Of a DNA stretch of 64,000 nt, positions 44,979 through 57,261 are shown piece after piece. A model generated the notes under the pieces. The model did not search any database. It was not told the DNA's origin and saw nothing but the letters and a program-made list of their open reading frames with translations. The first letter of the stretch is position 1. Each line of letters starts with the position of its first letter. Made by a program: the position numbers and the translations under genes. Origin of the DNA: JBFWWP01 sp050246115 (GTDB lineage Bacteria; Planctomycetota; UBA8108; UBA1146; JAJFFE01); contig JBFWWP010000031.1 of the NCBI GenBank assembly GCA_050246115.1, forward strand, positions 1 to 64,000, in the 5' to 3' direction.

Positions 44979-45088
44979 CTCTGGGAGACACCGTTCGCTG
45001 CTCTGGAGACGCCGTTCCGCTGGAGTCACCGGCTCTGGAGACGCCGTTCCGCTGGAGTCACCGCGCTCTGGAGATGCCCGTGCGGCCC
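44979..45088. repeat. Degenerate tandem repeat with 32-33-bp unit
   Basis: Two near-identical full units start at 45001 and 45033, each beginning ctctggagacgccgttccgc. A partial third begins at 45066 and an imperfect leading copy at 44979. The array lies between the acetyltransferase start and the radical SAM stop, so it may overlap the acetyltransferase promoter. Open frames through it are repeat artefacts. Confidence 0.9.
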
Positions 45089-45123
45089 AAGCCCTCGGGG
45101 GGCGAGCATGCCGAACGCGTGAG

Positions 45124-48078
<2,955 letters not shown>

Positions 48079-48272
48079 GCCATCCTCGCCGGTTCGTGGT
48101 CCGCGAGACCAACTTCGGTCACAACGGCCGCTCGCGTCACGGGAACCCTCACGCGACGTCGCGAGCCACTGCCGCAAGGCGGCGATCGTAGCACAAACGG
48201 CAGACCCCGGGGAAGCGCACGATGCGAGCGAACGCGACGGAGCTCCCCGAGCCAGGGACCGCACCCCGAAGA

Positions 48273-48356
48273 CCAGGCGCTCACGCGCAAAAGCCAGTCG
48301 CTCACGCGCAAAAGCCAGTCGCTCCCGCGCAAAGGCCAGTCGCTCCCGCGCAAAGA
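48273..48356. repeat. Tandem repeat, four copies of a 21-bp unit
   Basis: Units start at 48273, 48294, 48315 and 48336. Each carries ccagtcgctc near its start and cgcgcaaa near its end; the last two copies have C for A at one position. The period is divisible by three, so it reads as a seven-residue repeat in both directions. No start signal supports translation. Confidence 0.95.
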
Positions 48357-48360
48357 CGAT

Positions 48361-48401
48361 GGGTCCCGGTGCCAACGCGTACCGCGTTCGCACCGGGACC
48401 C
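48361..48401. terminator. Long GC-rich hairpin after the dioxygenase-like gene
   Basis: A 19-bp stem with one C-C mismatch around a three-base loop. The arms contain GGGTCCCGGTGC and GCACCGGGACCC with inner AACGCG and CGCGTT. It lies about 38 bases past the stop of the minus-strand gene. It fits a strong terminator or an mRNA end; no T-run is present. Confidence 0.7.
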
Positions 48402-48423
48402 AATTCACTCGACCGAAGATTTA

Positions 48424-48438
48424 TTCTTGGGCGACTCC
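48424..48438. mobile_element. Solo inverted-repeat end of the MITE-like element
   Basis: TTCTTGGGCGACTCC is identical to the right ends of the elements at 37290 and 57440; one base more (an A before it) matches copy 1. It sits directly after the TGA of the dioxygenase-like gene, on the same side as the copy that follows the PAAR stop. No second end or internal sequence was found nearby. Confidence 0.65.
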
Positions 48439-49356
48439 TCAGTTCGGCTTGAACACCAGCACGCCGTCCGCCGGCTTGGGACCGGTGTCGTACGCCTGCA
48501 CGATATCCTCGGGCATGTCGACGAGGTCGCGTGCGCGCTTGAAATCGCGGAGCGACGTGCCCGTCGAGGCATTGTCGATGTTCGGCGCTCCGCGCTTGGC
48601 GATCACGTCGTCGATGTTGACGGTGCGGAAGTCGATGCTGTAGCGGGTGAAACCGCAGTTGTTCGGAACCGTGGCGTGAGCCTGCGCTCCCGAGAACAAC
48701 ACCAGGCCGCCTGGCGGCACGACGAAACGCACTTGTGGGTCCGGATCGATGTCCTCGAGCGGTTTGGGCTGCTTACGCGTGTCCGTCTTGATCTGCGTCG
48801 CGGCGTCCTTGCGACCGACCGCGTTCCACTCATAGTAGTTGAAGTCACTCGACCCGTTCTTGATCGCCTGCGTCCAGTAGTGCGGGTGAAAGGACATCGA
48901 GCATTCCGACTCGATCTCATAGATCGGCAACCACCAGTTCAGCTGACACTGCGGGGCCGAGTACCAGACGTCGCGGTGCATGTGGTGTGCGTAGCCGACG
49001 CCCGACGTCAGGTAGGCGTCGCTCGTCACCATCCGCAGCCTCGGCACGTCCTGGTAAGTGCGATCGAGGTCGCACTGGAAGTCTTGAAGGACGGCGCGCA
49101 CCAGCTGCTTGGTCTTGTCGTTGTGGATGAACTTCGGCTTGAGCGGTGCGACGACCGACACGTACTCCTCGACCGGCATGTCGAATTGAGCGTATCGCGG
49201 ATCCTTGCCCGGGAACGCCGCTTCGATCATGGCGCGGGCATGCTCCGTGAGCGCCAGCGTGCTCGGCGTCTCCGAGAAAATGAAAATCTGACCGTCGTAG
49301 AGCCGCTGACGCCGCACTTCGTCGGTTGCCTTGGAGTTCAAGTAAACTGTATGCAT
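48439..49356 (-). CDS. Phytanoyl-CoA-dioxygenase-like Fe(II)/2-oxoglutarate protein
   Basis: A 305-residue cytoplasmic protein with a cupin-type 2OG dioxygenase pattern. HxD iron ligands are in HHMHRDVWYSAPQ, a distal His in SGAQAHATVPNN and a candidate 2-oxoglutarate Arg in GFTRYSIDFR. The middle contains LNWWLPIYEIESECSMSFHP. Such enzymes hydroxylate small molecules; no substrate can be named. The ATG at 49356 has GAGG seven bases upstream; an upstream ATG is less well placed. It faces away from the GT2 glycosyltransferase gene. Confidence 0.8.
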   Translation of the reverse strand: MHTVYLNSKATDEVRRQRLYDGQIFIFSETPSTLALTEHARAMIEAAFPGKDPRYAQFDMPVEEYVSVVAPLKPKFIHNDKTKQLVRAVLQDFQCDLDRTYQDVPRLRMVTSDAYLTSGVGYAHHMHRDVWYSAPQCQLNWWLPIYEIESECSMSFHPHYWTQAIKNGSSDFNYYEWNAVGRKDAATQIKTDTRKQPKPLEDIDPDPQVRFVVPPGGLVLFSGAQAHATVPNNCGFTRYSIDFRTVNIDDVIAKRGAPNIDNASTGTSLRDFKRARDLVDMPEDIVQAYDTGPKPADGVLVFKPN

Positions 49357-50045
49357 AGGGCATCCTCTGTCGCTCAACTTGACCCGTGGAAAGCGAAGGC
49401 TCTGTTCGTCCGCGATCTCATCGATCGCCCCGACGTTCTCCTACAGCAACCTTCTCCTACAGCAACGTTGAAAAGTACCATCGTGCACCGGGAATTCCTA
49501 CACGAGGACGGCCCTCGGACTCCGAGCCATCGCCGGGCCGGACCTGGGCCGCGCGGCGACGGGGGTGAGTTCGCCGTCAACCGCACGTGAAGACTCGGGA
49601 TCGAACGCCGGCGGGGAGTTGCATGCCGTCGCCTCGCGGGGTAGTTTTTGACGGGCTGTCGCCGGGTACCCAGGGCGTGCAAAAGGCCGCGATCCGCGGA
49701 CTTGCTGCGAGCGCCCCGTGGGACTCCAGCGGGCGGACACCGGCGGGCCGCGAGCAAGCGCCGGTTCCTGGAGTGCCGGTTCCTGAAGTACCAGGGCCCG
49801 GCCCCGGTTGTGGCCTCTGCTTGGCCCAGCTCCGGTTCTGGTGCGGGACCTGGCTTCGGGTTCGAACCGGCACGCCAGGGCACGCCCAGCCGGCTTGCGA
49901 CGGTCGGCCGGAGAACGCGCTGGAGCGCGCCGCCGTGGCCCTCCAACCTTCGCCCGCCACCGACCGCGGAGCCTTAGGGGGCGGGACCGCACACCGCGCG
50001 CCGACTGCGGATCACGAACCCAGCAACCGGAGAAGGATGCGTCCA
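49357..50045. other. 689-bp divergent gap between dioxygenase-like and GT2 genes
   Basis: No gene is supported. Two short direct duplications are present: ttctcctacagcaac at 49436-49450 and 49452-49466, and gccggttcctggagt at 49760-49774 with a one-mismatch copy at 49775-49789. Frames through the region are Arg/Pro-rich. Confidence 0.5.
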
Positions 50046-50936
50046 ATGACGGCCAAGGTCACGATCGGCCTGCCCGTGTTCAACGGAGAGAACTTCGTCG
50101 CCCAGTCCATCGAGTCCATCCTGGCTCAGACCTACCGTGACTTCGAGCTCCTGATCTCGGACAACGCGTCGGAGGATCGAACGGGTGAGATCTGCCGCCA
50201 CTACGCGGCCCTCGATTCGCGCATCACGTACGAGCGAATGGAGCACAACCTGGGGGCAGCACCGAACTACAATCGCCTGGTCGCCAAAGCCCAGGGGCAG
50301 TACTTCAAGTGGGCGGCTCACGACGATCGCTGCGAGCCGACGTTCCTGGAGCGGTGCGTGGAGGTCCTGGACGCGCGGCCAGAGGTCGTTCTCGTCCACT
50401 CCAAGGTGCGCATCATCGACGACGAATCCAAGCCGGTCCGCAGCTACGATAACCCGCTCACGCTCTACGAGGCGGACCAACCGCACGTGCGCTTTGGGGA
50501 GTTGATGCGCGGCGTCCACGCCTGTTTCGAGGTGTTCGGTTTGATCCGCACGGAGGCGCTTCGCAAGTCCGCTCGCATCGGGTCGTACATCTCGTCCGAC
50601 CGCACCCTGATCGCGGAGTTGGGTTTGATGGGCAAGCTCCACGAGATTCCCGAAGAGCTGTTCCTTTCCCGTGACCATCCGAGTCGTTCGGTGCGAAGCA
50701 TGAAGGTGCACGCACGGGCGTCGTGGTTCGACAGCTCGCACCGCGGCCGGATCGTCTTGCCGTTCTGGCGCCTGAACTACGAGGCCTTCAAGGCCATTCG
50801 TCGAGCCCCGATTTCACGAGGCTCTCGCATTCGCTCGTACGGGGTCCTTTTCAAGACCATGTGCAAGCGTTGGCGCCACCTCCGAGGCGACCTGTTCAAG
50901 GCCGTCAAGGCCATGGCCACGGGCCGCTCCAGCTGA
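50046..50936 (+). CDS. Family 2 glycosyltransferase
   Basis: A 296-residue GT-A fold enzyme. It begins KVTIGLPVFNGENFVAQSIE, with the nucleotide-binding ISDNASEDRT, HNLGAAPNYNRLV, and the DXD-like metal site FKWAAHDDRCEP. Such enzymes add sugars to O-antigen-type or exopolysaccharide chains. The ATG at 50046 follows AGAAGGA by eight bases; ATG 50037 three codons earlier is an alternative. It is the only sugar transferase near the giant surface protein gene downstream. Confidence 0.92.
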   Translation: MTAKVTIGLPVFNGENFVAQSIESILAQTYRDFELLISDNASEDRTGEICRHYAALDSRITYERMEHNLGAAPNYNRLVAKAQGQYFKWAAHDDRCEPTFLERCVEVLDARPEVVLVHSKVRIIDDESKPVRSYDNPLTLYEADQPHVRFGELMRGVHACFEVFGLIRTEALRKSARIGSYISSDRTLIAELGLMGKLHEIPEELFLSRDHPSRSVRSMKVHARASWFDSSHRGRIVLPFWRLNYEAFKAIRRAPISRGSRIRSYGVLFKTMCKRWRHLRGDLFKAVKAMATGRSS

Positions 50937-51669
50937 CGCCCGATCCGAAAGCCCCGAGTCCAAGCGCGTCGCCGCCCTTCCCCAGTCACGCGCACAGCGG
51001 GCGATTCGACCTCGAGCCAGCCGCTGGGCCGCTTGCCGGCAGCGTAACGTTTTCGCACGACCTTGCGGCGGACGAGCAAGGCGCGGGCAGGGCACCCGGG
51101 CGGGGTGTCCGGTTTGTGGACGCGCCACACAAGCCCGAACGATGGCGTGCTTCGCAGGCCGACTTTTCTCCGCGCTCCAAGGAAAGTGCCAAGGCCGCGG
51201 GAAGGGCCCCGTCGAAGCTTCGGGACCCATGCCCTATCCAACGCAGAGGAAGCGAGATACAGACTGGATCCGAGCCGCCTTCACAGACCGGCGACAAACG
51301 AACGACGAAGCGGCCGGGGCGGACTGACGGTGCGTCTGGTCCGTTTCTGGCCCGCCATTCGCTAGCGCGTGGGGGTGCGACCGCGCTTTCGGCATGGCCG
51401 AGCCGGGCGTGCCGCTTGCAACCCTGGATCGAGGGCGGCCCTTTGCGGCGAGAGCCAGGGTTCGGTGCGGGGAAAGTTGTAAACGTCCTAGATGTTCAGT
51501 ACGATTTCGGGCTCTCGTCGCTGACCCTCGTGACGCCCTGCCGCGGGCCACGAAAGAGGCGGTGACGCCCTTCTTGGTCGACCCGTATTTTCATGAGACA
51601 GATCCGGGGAAACCGCGACCTTTTCGCGTCGCGGAGACGTCCCCTCAGGAGAAGGACCTTCGAGGCCCG
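50937..51669. other. 733-bp gap before the 1738-residue protein gene
   Basis: No gene or RNA recognised. An 8-bp inverted repeat (AACCCTGG at 51420-51427 and CCAGGGTT at 51455-51462) is the only clear structure. The giant gene's frame is open back to 51394, but the added residues lack a domain and the signal peptide begins only at 51670. Confidence 0.45.
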
Positions 51670-54600
51670 ATGAAAACCACAACGCTCGTTCCCTGCGTCA
51701 CTGGCTTCCCCCGCACGCGTTTCTCGGGAGCGCTACTCACGAGAGCCGGCGCGCTCCTGCTCGTCTTGCTGGCCTGGGCCGCGAACGCAGCGGCTCAGCC
51801 GGTCGTCTCGGACGATTTCAATCAGTGCGGGCTCGACGGGTCCACCTGGGCCGTTGCGGATCCGTTGGGGGACGGCACGGTCACCGTGGTCGGCAGTGGC
51901 TCGGGAGACGCCCATCTGCTCCTCAGCGTCCCGGGCGGCCTCGCTCACCAGCCGTTCGGCGCGAACCAGGCCTTGCGGGTCCTGCAGAACGTTGGCAACA
52001 CCGACCTGGACCTGATCGCGAAGTTCGACTCGCCCGTCACGACCGCGTTCCAACTCCAGGGAATCCTGATCGAGCAGGACGCGAGCAACTACTTGCGATT
52101 CGACGTGTACAACGCCGGGGGCGGCTCCAAGATCTTCGCCGGAACGTTCACCAACGGGCAGGTGACGGTTCGTAAGAACAGCAACATCTCGACCTTCTTC
52201 CCGATCATCCTGCGGGTGACCCGAACCGGCGACAGCTGGAACCTGCGCTACTCGTTCGATCAGGTGACGTGGTTCAACGTCGTGACTTTCACGCACGTCA
52301 TGACCGTGAACCAAGTCGGGCCGTTCGCGGGCAACTCCCCATCGGGAGGTGTGACCCCGCCCTTCACGGCCATGGTCGACTTCTTCTTCGACGTCGCCAA
52401 TCCGATCACGCCGGAGGACGGCGCTACCTTCGGAGCTCCCACGACCCTTACGCGCAACGTTGTCGGTCAAGGCAGCATCGCGGCGGACCCCGATCAAAGC
52501 GAGTACTACTGCGACGAGTCGGTCACCCTCACCGCGGTCAGCGACGCGGGCTGGGTCTTCGACAGTTGGACTGGGGACGTCACCGGGACCCAGAACCCCA
52601 TCCAGGTGTCCTTGGCGGACGATGCCGTGGTCACCGCCACCTTCGTTCAAGACGGCACCCTCCTGCAGATCACCAACCTCCAGGTCGCTCCGTCGGTCGA
52701 CTCGGCGACGATCACTTGGGACACCAACGACCCGGCAAACTCGGAGGTCGCGTTCGGCTTGACCCCGAGCCTCGAGGCGGGTGCGGTGTCGGACCCCACC
52801 TTCGTCACGGCCCACTCGATCACGCTGACCGGGTTGCAGCCGAACACGCTCTACTCGTTCGAGGTGTACTCCGAGGAGCCAAGCGGCAACTCGGCCGTGG
52901 TTTCGGGGCAGACCTTCATGACCACGCTCGCGCCCACTTCGGGCATTGTGAGTGACGACTTCAACAGCTGTGACCTCGACGGCAACCTGTGGACGGTCAT
53001 CAACCCGCTCGGCGACGCGACTTTCGAGGTCGTCGGCGTCGGTGGAGATGATGCCCGCATCCAGATCTCGGTGCCTGGCGGGGTTGCCCACGACGTATGG
53101 ACGAGCGGGAACATGGCCCCTCGGATCATGCAGGCCGCCAATGACACCGACTTCGAAGTCGAGGTGAAGTACGACTCGCCTCTCGGTGGGAAGTTCACGA
53201 TGCAGGGCCTCCTGATCGAGCAGGACGCCATGAACTTCCTGCGGTTCGACTACTACAGCAACGGCCCGGAGACCAAGATCTTCGCGGCTTCGTTCACCAA
53301 CGGTGCTGTCAGCGTCAAGCAGAACGCGACCCTGGCTCTGACGGCGCCGTTCTACATGGCGATCGGGCGTCAAGGCGACGTATTCACCCAGTACTTCTCG
53401 ACGGACGGAAGCAACTGGACCGTGTCCACGTCATTCACCCGCGACATGGTGGTGAACGCCGTCGGAGTCTTCGTGGGCAATGGCGGAACGGGCACGAGCC
53501 CACCAGCCTTCACCGGGCAGATCGACTACTTCTTCAACAGCGACGACCCCGTGCTCCCCGAAGACGGTCCGCTCGCGAACCCAGCGACTCTCACCACCAT
53601 CGTCGGCGCCCACGGGACGGTCGCCGTCGACCCGAGTCAGCCGCAGTACTTCTGCAGCGAATCGGTGACCGTGACCGCGGTCCCAGACCCCGGTTACGTC
53701 CTCGCTCAGTGGGGCGGGGACTTGACCGGTGCCAACCCGATCGAGTCCTTGACGATGAATGTGGATCGGACCATCGAGGCCACGTTCGTCGAAGACCCGA
53801 CCCCGCTCACGATCTTCGGGGTGCAAGCACAGCCTGGCTTTGCCACCGCGGAGATCCTGTGGTCGACGAGCAAGGCGGCGACGAGCAGCGTCGCTTACGG
53901 CTTGACCAATAGCTACGAGCTGGGAGTCGTCTCGAGCTCCGATCTCAGCCTCGCGCACTCCTTGGTGATCCCGGGGCTTGCCCAAGAAACGACCTATCAC
54001 TACCAAGTCACCAGCGTCGGCGCCCTGGGCGAGAGCGTCTCTTCCCCGGACATGACTTTCACCACGACCCTTCCCGGTGGGTTCGTGTCCGACGACTTCA
54101 ACTCGTTCAACCTCAACCCGATCTGGACCTTCGTGAACCCGGTCGGCGACGCGACGCTCAACTTGGTGGGCACCAACACCCCCAACGCTCGCCTCCAACT
54201 GTCGCTGCCGGCGGGGTCCGATCACGACGTGTGGCGTACCGGCAACCGTTCGGCGCGGGTCATGCAAGCGGCCGCCGACGTGGACCTCTCGGCCGAAGTG
54301 AAGTTCGAATCCCTCGTCACCGCGCGCTACCAAATGCAGGGCATGTTGATCGAACAGGACAGCCAGAACTACCTGCGATTCGACGTCTACAACAACGGCA
54401 GCTCGAACTTCATCTTCGCTTCCTCGTTCACGCCCGGTGGAGTCGTGGTGCGCGCGAACTTGTCGGTGCCCGCTGGTTTCCCCTGGTACTTGCGAGTCAC
54501 GCGCGTCGGCGACCAATGGACGCAGCAGTACTCGTTCAACGGCCTCAACTGGAATGACGTGGTCACCTTCAACCACCCCATGACCGTGACCCAGATCGGG

Positions 54601-56886
54601 CCCTTCGCAGCCAACTCCGGCTCCAATCCGCCGGCGTTCACGGCCCTGGTCGACTACTTCTACAACACCGAAGCGCCGATCGTTCCCGAGGACGGCAGTG
54701 TCGTCGAAGACACCTTCCCGCCGAACTTGGGTCCTATCAACGTCTCCGCCGGTGAAGACACGATCGTCCTCACTTGGGTCAGCGACGAGCCGGCGACGAC
54801 CCGCGTGCGCTACGGCCTGACACCCGCCTACGAGCTTGGGGAGCTGGTCTCACCAGACTACTTGATCGACCATGTGGCGATCATCAGCGGCCTCGAGCCG
54901 GAGACCGAGTACCTGATCGAGATCGAGTCCGAAGACTCGAACGAGAACGTCGGCACGGTCACGCTGATGGCGTCGACCGGCGCCGTCGGGTCTTCCGCGG
55001 GTCCGACCATCGTGGCCTGGTACGGTGATACCCAAGAGTTCTTCGCCGTCGGTACTCCGCAGCCGTGGGCCAACATCCTGGGCAATGTCACCGACGCCGA
55101 AGGAGTCGCGAGCCTGCGCTACTCGCTGAACGGCGGGCCGTCGATCCCGCTCAACATTGGCCCCGACAACCGCCGTCTGTTCGGCCCGGGAGATTTCAAC
55201 ATCGACCTCAACGTGGCCAACATGCAACCTGGCGCGAACCAAGTCATCATCACGGCCATCGACGGAATCGGCAACGAGACCTCGAAGTCGCTCACGATCC
55301 ACAACTCGGCCGGCCCCGTCTGGCCGCTCCCCACTACGGTTTCGTGGAGTGGCCTGGATTCGGTTACGCAGGTGGCCCAAGTGGTCGACGGCAAGTGGGG
55401 CCTCGAGCCCGAGGGGCTGCGGATCACCGAACTTGGCTACGACCGACTGGTCGCGATCGGTGACACGAGCTGGACCGACTACGAAGCGACCGTGTCGTTC
55501 GTGGTTCACTCCGTGGATCACGAAAGCGCCTACACGCCGCAAAGCGGTGGCCCCGCTTTCGGCATGATCCTGCGGTGGCCGGGCCACACGGTGGGCTCGA
55601 ACCAGCAGCCATACCATGAGTTCTTCCCGCTCGGCGCGATCGGTTGGTTCCGCTACAAGCAGGACGGCACGGGTCGCTTCCAGCTCTACGGCAACAACGG
55701 TGGCAACCTCGACATCGAGCCGAACCACCTATTCCCCTTCGAAGTCGAGCACTACCTGAAGATGCGCGTCGAGACGGTTGGCAACACCGACTACTACAAG
55801 CTCAAGGTCTGGCCGGCGACGGAGACCGAACCGAGCGAGTGGTTCCTGGCCGGCTCCCAAGGTGGCCCGAGCGACCCAGCGAACGGCTGCATGCTGCTCC
55901 TGGCGCACCACGTCGACGTGACTTACGGCGACGTCGTGGTCACCCCCGGCCCCTTCGCCGACCCGGTACCGTTGCTCATCAGCAACTCTCAGTACAGCGC
56001 CGGCGACAGCTTCGCGGTGATCACGTGGGAGACCAACTACTTGGCGACCCACACGCTCGAGTACGGCCTGACGAACGGGTACGAGCTGGGAACGGTGACC
56101 TCCAACACGCCGGCGACCTCGCATACCGTGACGCTCACCGGACTCGACCCGGAAACGACCTACTTCTACCGCGTCACGGTCGAAGGGGGGAACCAGACGA
56201 GGTCGCGCGATCAATCGCTGACCACCGCCGAGATCGGCGGCATGACGAGCTCTCAGAGTTCGAGCATCGTCTCCGACGACTTCAACTCGACCGACCTCGA
56301 CCCGATCTGGACTTTTGTCGACCCGGTGGGTGACTCGTCCTACGTGCTGGACGGCGTGGACAGCGGCAGCGCAGTGCTCGAACTGACGGTGCCCAGCGGC
56401 ACGCCGCACGACGTCTGGACGAACGGCAACGACGCGGCGCGAGTCGTGCAAACGATCCAGGACACGAACTTCGACCTGGAGGTCAAGTTCGAGTCCGTGG
56501 TGACCGTCCGCTATCAGATGCAGGGGATCGTGGTCGAGCAGGATGCCGGGAACTTCATTCGCTTCGACACCGTGAAGAACTCCTCGTCGGTGCGCCTGTT
56601 CGCCGCGACCTTCGTGAACGGATCGCCCAACGTGGAGTTGAACATCACGATCGCCCCGGAACCCGAGATCTACTTCCGCCTCAGCCGGGTGGGCGATACC
56701 TGGACGTTCTCGACCTCGAACGACGGGCAGGACTACCAGACGGCGGTGTCCTTCAATCACCCGATGGTCGTCAGCACGGTGGGCCCGTTCGTCGGGAATG
56801 CCGGTGGATCGAATGCCCCCGGTTTCACGGCGCGAGTGGACTACTTCTTCAACGCGCTCGAGCCCATTGACCCTGAGGACCAGTAA
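51670..56886 (+). CDS. Giant surface protein with four lectin-like repeats
   Basis: A 1738-residue exported protein, signal peptide LLLVLLAWAANAAAQ. Four related ~200-residue domains begin SDDFN near residues 46, 426, 804 and 1533. Their shared motifs are HDVWTxGN and YQMQGxLIEQD followed by FLRFD. They resemble the concanavalin-like DUF1349/GH43_C2 fold. InlB-type repeats (VTLTAVSDAGWVFDSWTGDV) and fibronectin-like domains with RVRYGLTPAYELGEL-type strands link them. A different glucanase-like segment lies between repeats three and four. Unlike its neighbours it ends PEDQ without the dockerin-like tag, so it must be held or released by another route. Probably a polysaccharide-binding adhesin. 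Confidence 0.88.
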   Translation: MKTTTLVPCVTGFPRTRFSGALLTRAGALLLVLLAWAANAAAQPVVSDDFNQCGLDGSTWAVADPLGDGTVTVVGSGSGDAHLLLSVPGGLAHQPFGANQALRVLQNVGNTDLDLIAKFDSPVTTAFQLQGILIEQDASNYLRFDVYNAGGGSKIFAGTFTNGQVTVRKNSNISTFFPIILRVTRTGDSWNLRYSFDQVTWFNVVTFTHVMTVNQVGPFAGNSPSGGVTPPFTAMVDFFFDVANPITPEDGATFGAPTTLTRNVVGQGSIAADPDQSEYYCDESVTLTAVSDAGWVFDSWTGDVTGTQNPIQVSLADDAVVTATFVQDGTLLQITNLQVAPSVDSATITWDTNDPANSEVAFGLTPSLEAGAVSDPTFVTAHSITLTGLQPNTLYSFEVYSEEPSGNSAVVSGQTFMTTLAPTSGIVSDDFNSCDLDGNLWTVINPLGDATFEVVGVGGDDARIQISVPGGVAHDVWTSGNMAPRIMQAANDTDFEVEVKYDSPLGGKFTMQGLLIEQDAMNFLRFDYYSNGPETKIFAASFTNGAVSVKQNATLALTAPFYMAIGRQGDVFTQYFSTDGSNWTVSTSFTRDMVVNAVGVFVGNGGTGTSPPAFTGQIDYFFNSDDPVLPEDGPLANPATLTTIVGAHGTVAVDPSQPQYFCSESVTVTAVPDPGYVLAQWGGDLTGANPIESLTMNVDRTIEATFVEDPTPLTIFGVQAQPGFATAEILWSTSKAATSSVAYGLTNSYELGVVSSSDLSLAHSLVIPGLAQETTYHYQVTSVGALGESVSSPDMTFTTTLPGGFVSDDFNSFNLNPIWTFVNPVGDATLNLVGTNTPNARLQLSLPAGSDHDVWRTGNRSARVMQAAADVDLSAEVKFESLVTARYQMQGMLIEQDSQNYLRFDVYNNGSSNFIFASSFTPGGVVVRANLSVPAGFPWYLRVTRVGDQWTQQYSFNGLNWNDVVTFNHPMTVTQIGPFAANSGSNPPAFTALVDYFYNTEAPIVPEDGSVVEDTFPPNLGPINVSAGEDTIVLTWVSDEPATTRVRYGLTPAYELGELVSPDYLIDHVAIISGLEPETEYLIEIESEDSNENVGTVTLMASTGAVGSSAGPTIVAWYGDTQEFFAVGTPQPWANILGNVTDAEGVASLRYSLNGGPSIPLNIGPDNRRLFGPGDFNIDLNVANMQPGANQVIITAIDGIGNETSKSLTIHNSAGPVWPLPTTVSWSGLDSVTQVAQVVDGKWGLEPEGLRITELGYDRLVAIGDTSWTDYEATVSFVVHSVDHESAYTPQSGGPAFGMILRWPGHTVGSNQQPYHEFFPLGAIGWFRYKQDGTGRFQLYGNNGGNLDIEPNHLFPFEVEHYLKMRVETVGNTDYYKLKVWPATETEPSEWFLAGSQGGPSDPANGCMLLLAHHVDVTYGDVVVTPGPFADPVPLLISNSQYSAGDSFAVITWETNYLATHTLEYGLTNGYELGTVTSNTPATSHTVTLTGLDPETTYFYRVTVEGGNQTRSRDQSLTTAEIGGMTSSQSSSIVSDDFNSTDLDPIWTFVDPVGDSSYVLDGVDSGSAVLELTVPSGTPHDVWTNGNDAARVVQTIQDTNFDLEVKFESVVTVRYQMQGIVVEQDAGNFIRFDTVKNSSSVRLFAATFVNGSPNVELNITIAPEPEIYFRLSRVGDTWTFSTSNDGQDYQTAVSFNHPMVVSTVGPFVGNAGGSNAPGFTARVDYFFNALEPIDPEDQ

Positions 56887-57040
56887 CGGTCGCGGGCCAG
56901 CCTCGAAGCCGAGGATCGAGCAACCGCCGTTTGACATCGCGGGCAAGAACTGCGAAGACGGCCCCGGAGTCAGCGGTCGGGTTCGCGGCACAGCCCGCGG
57001 GCCGTGGGGCAAGAGTGTCTACCGGGCGGTCCGTCCGACG

Positions 57041-57079
57041 AGTCCCGACGCAGGCGCGCACCGCGCTTGCGTCGGGACT
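57041..57079. terminator. 18-bp hairpin with three-base loop
   Basis: Arms 57041-57058 and 57062-57079 pair along 18 bases with one G-T pair; they contain AGTCCCGACGCA and TGCGTCGGGACT. It is the first of three consecutive hairpins, about 155 bp after the giant protein stop. A terminator or transcript-end structure is the simplest reading. Confidence 0.6.
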
Positions 57080-57091
57080 GGATTCTCTCCC

Positions 57092-57140
57092 AGGGGGCTT
57101 TCGGAAAGCCCCCTCGCGACCGCGGCGGAGCCGCGATCGC
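57092..57140. terminator. Two adjacent hairpins downstream of the giant protein gene
   Basis: The first has a perfect 10-bp stem: AGGGGGCTTT (57092-57101) with AAAGCCCCCT (57105-57114), loop CGG. The second pairs 57116-57126 with 57130-57140 (11 positions, one mismatch), loop gga. No T-run follows. Confidence 0.55.
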
Positions 57141-57261
57141 TCCTCCCGAAAACGCTTGCCTTCGGCTCGTGACGCGAGGCGCTCGTTGGGGGTATTCTTG
57201 AGTGCGCTTGATTCGAGACGAGCCAACGCTACGGACAGCCGTGGGCTCTTCGAGCAACATA

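Larger units (their letters stand above)
48079..48438. other. 360-bp gap with tandem repeat, large hairpin and solo element end
   Basis: Between the radical SAM start and the dioxygenase-like gene stop. It holds the 21-bp tandem repeat, the 41-base hairpin and the single inverted-repeat end listed separately. The radical SAM frame stays open into it and would add LAFARER heptads, but no ribosome site supports an earlier start. Confidence 0.5.

Noticed and set aside
50937..51669. Possible cyclic-di-GMP riboswitch before the giant adhesin gene
   Set aside because: A GCGCACAGCGGGC stretch recalls the class I core, but the remaining conserved segments are missing.
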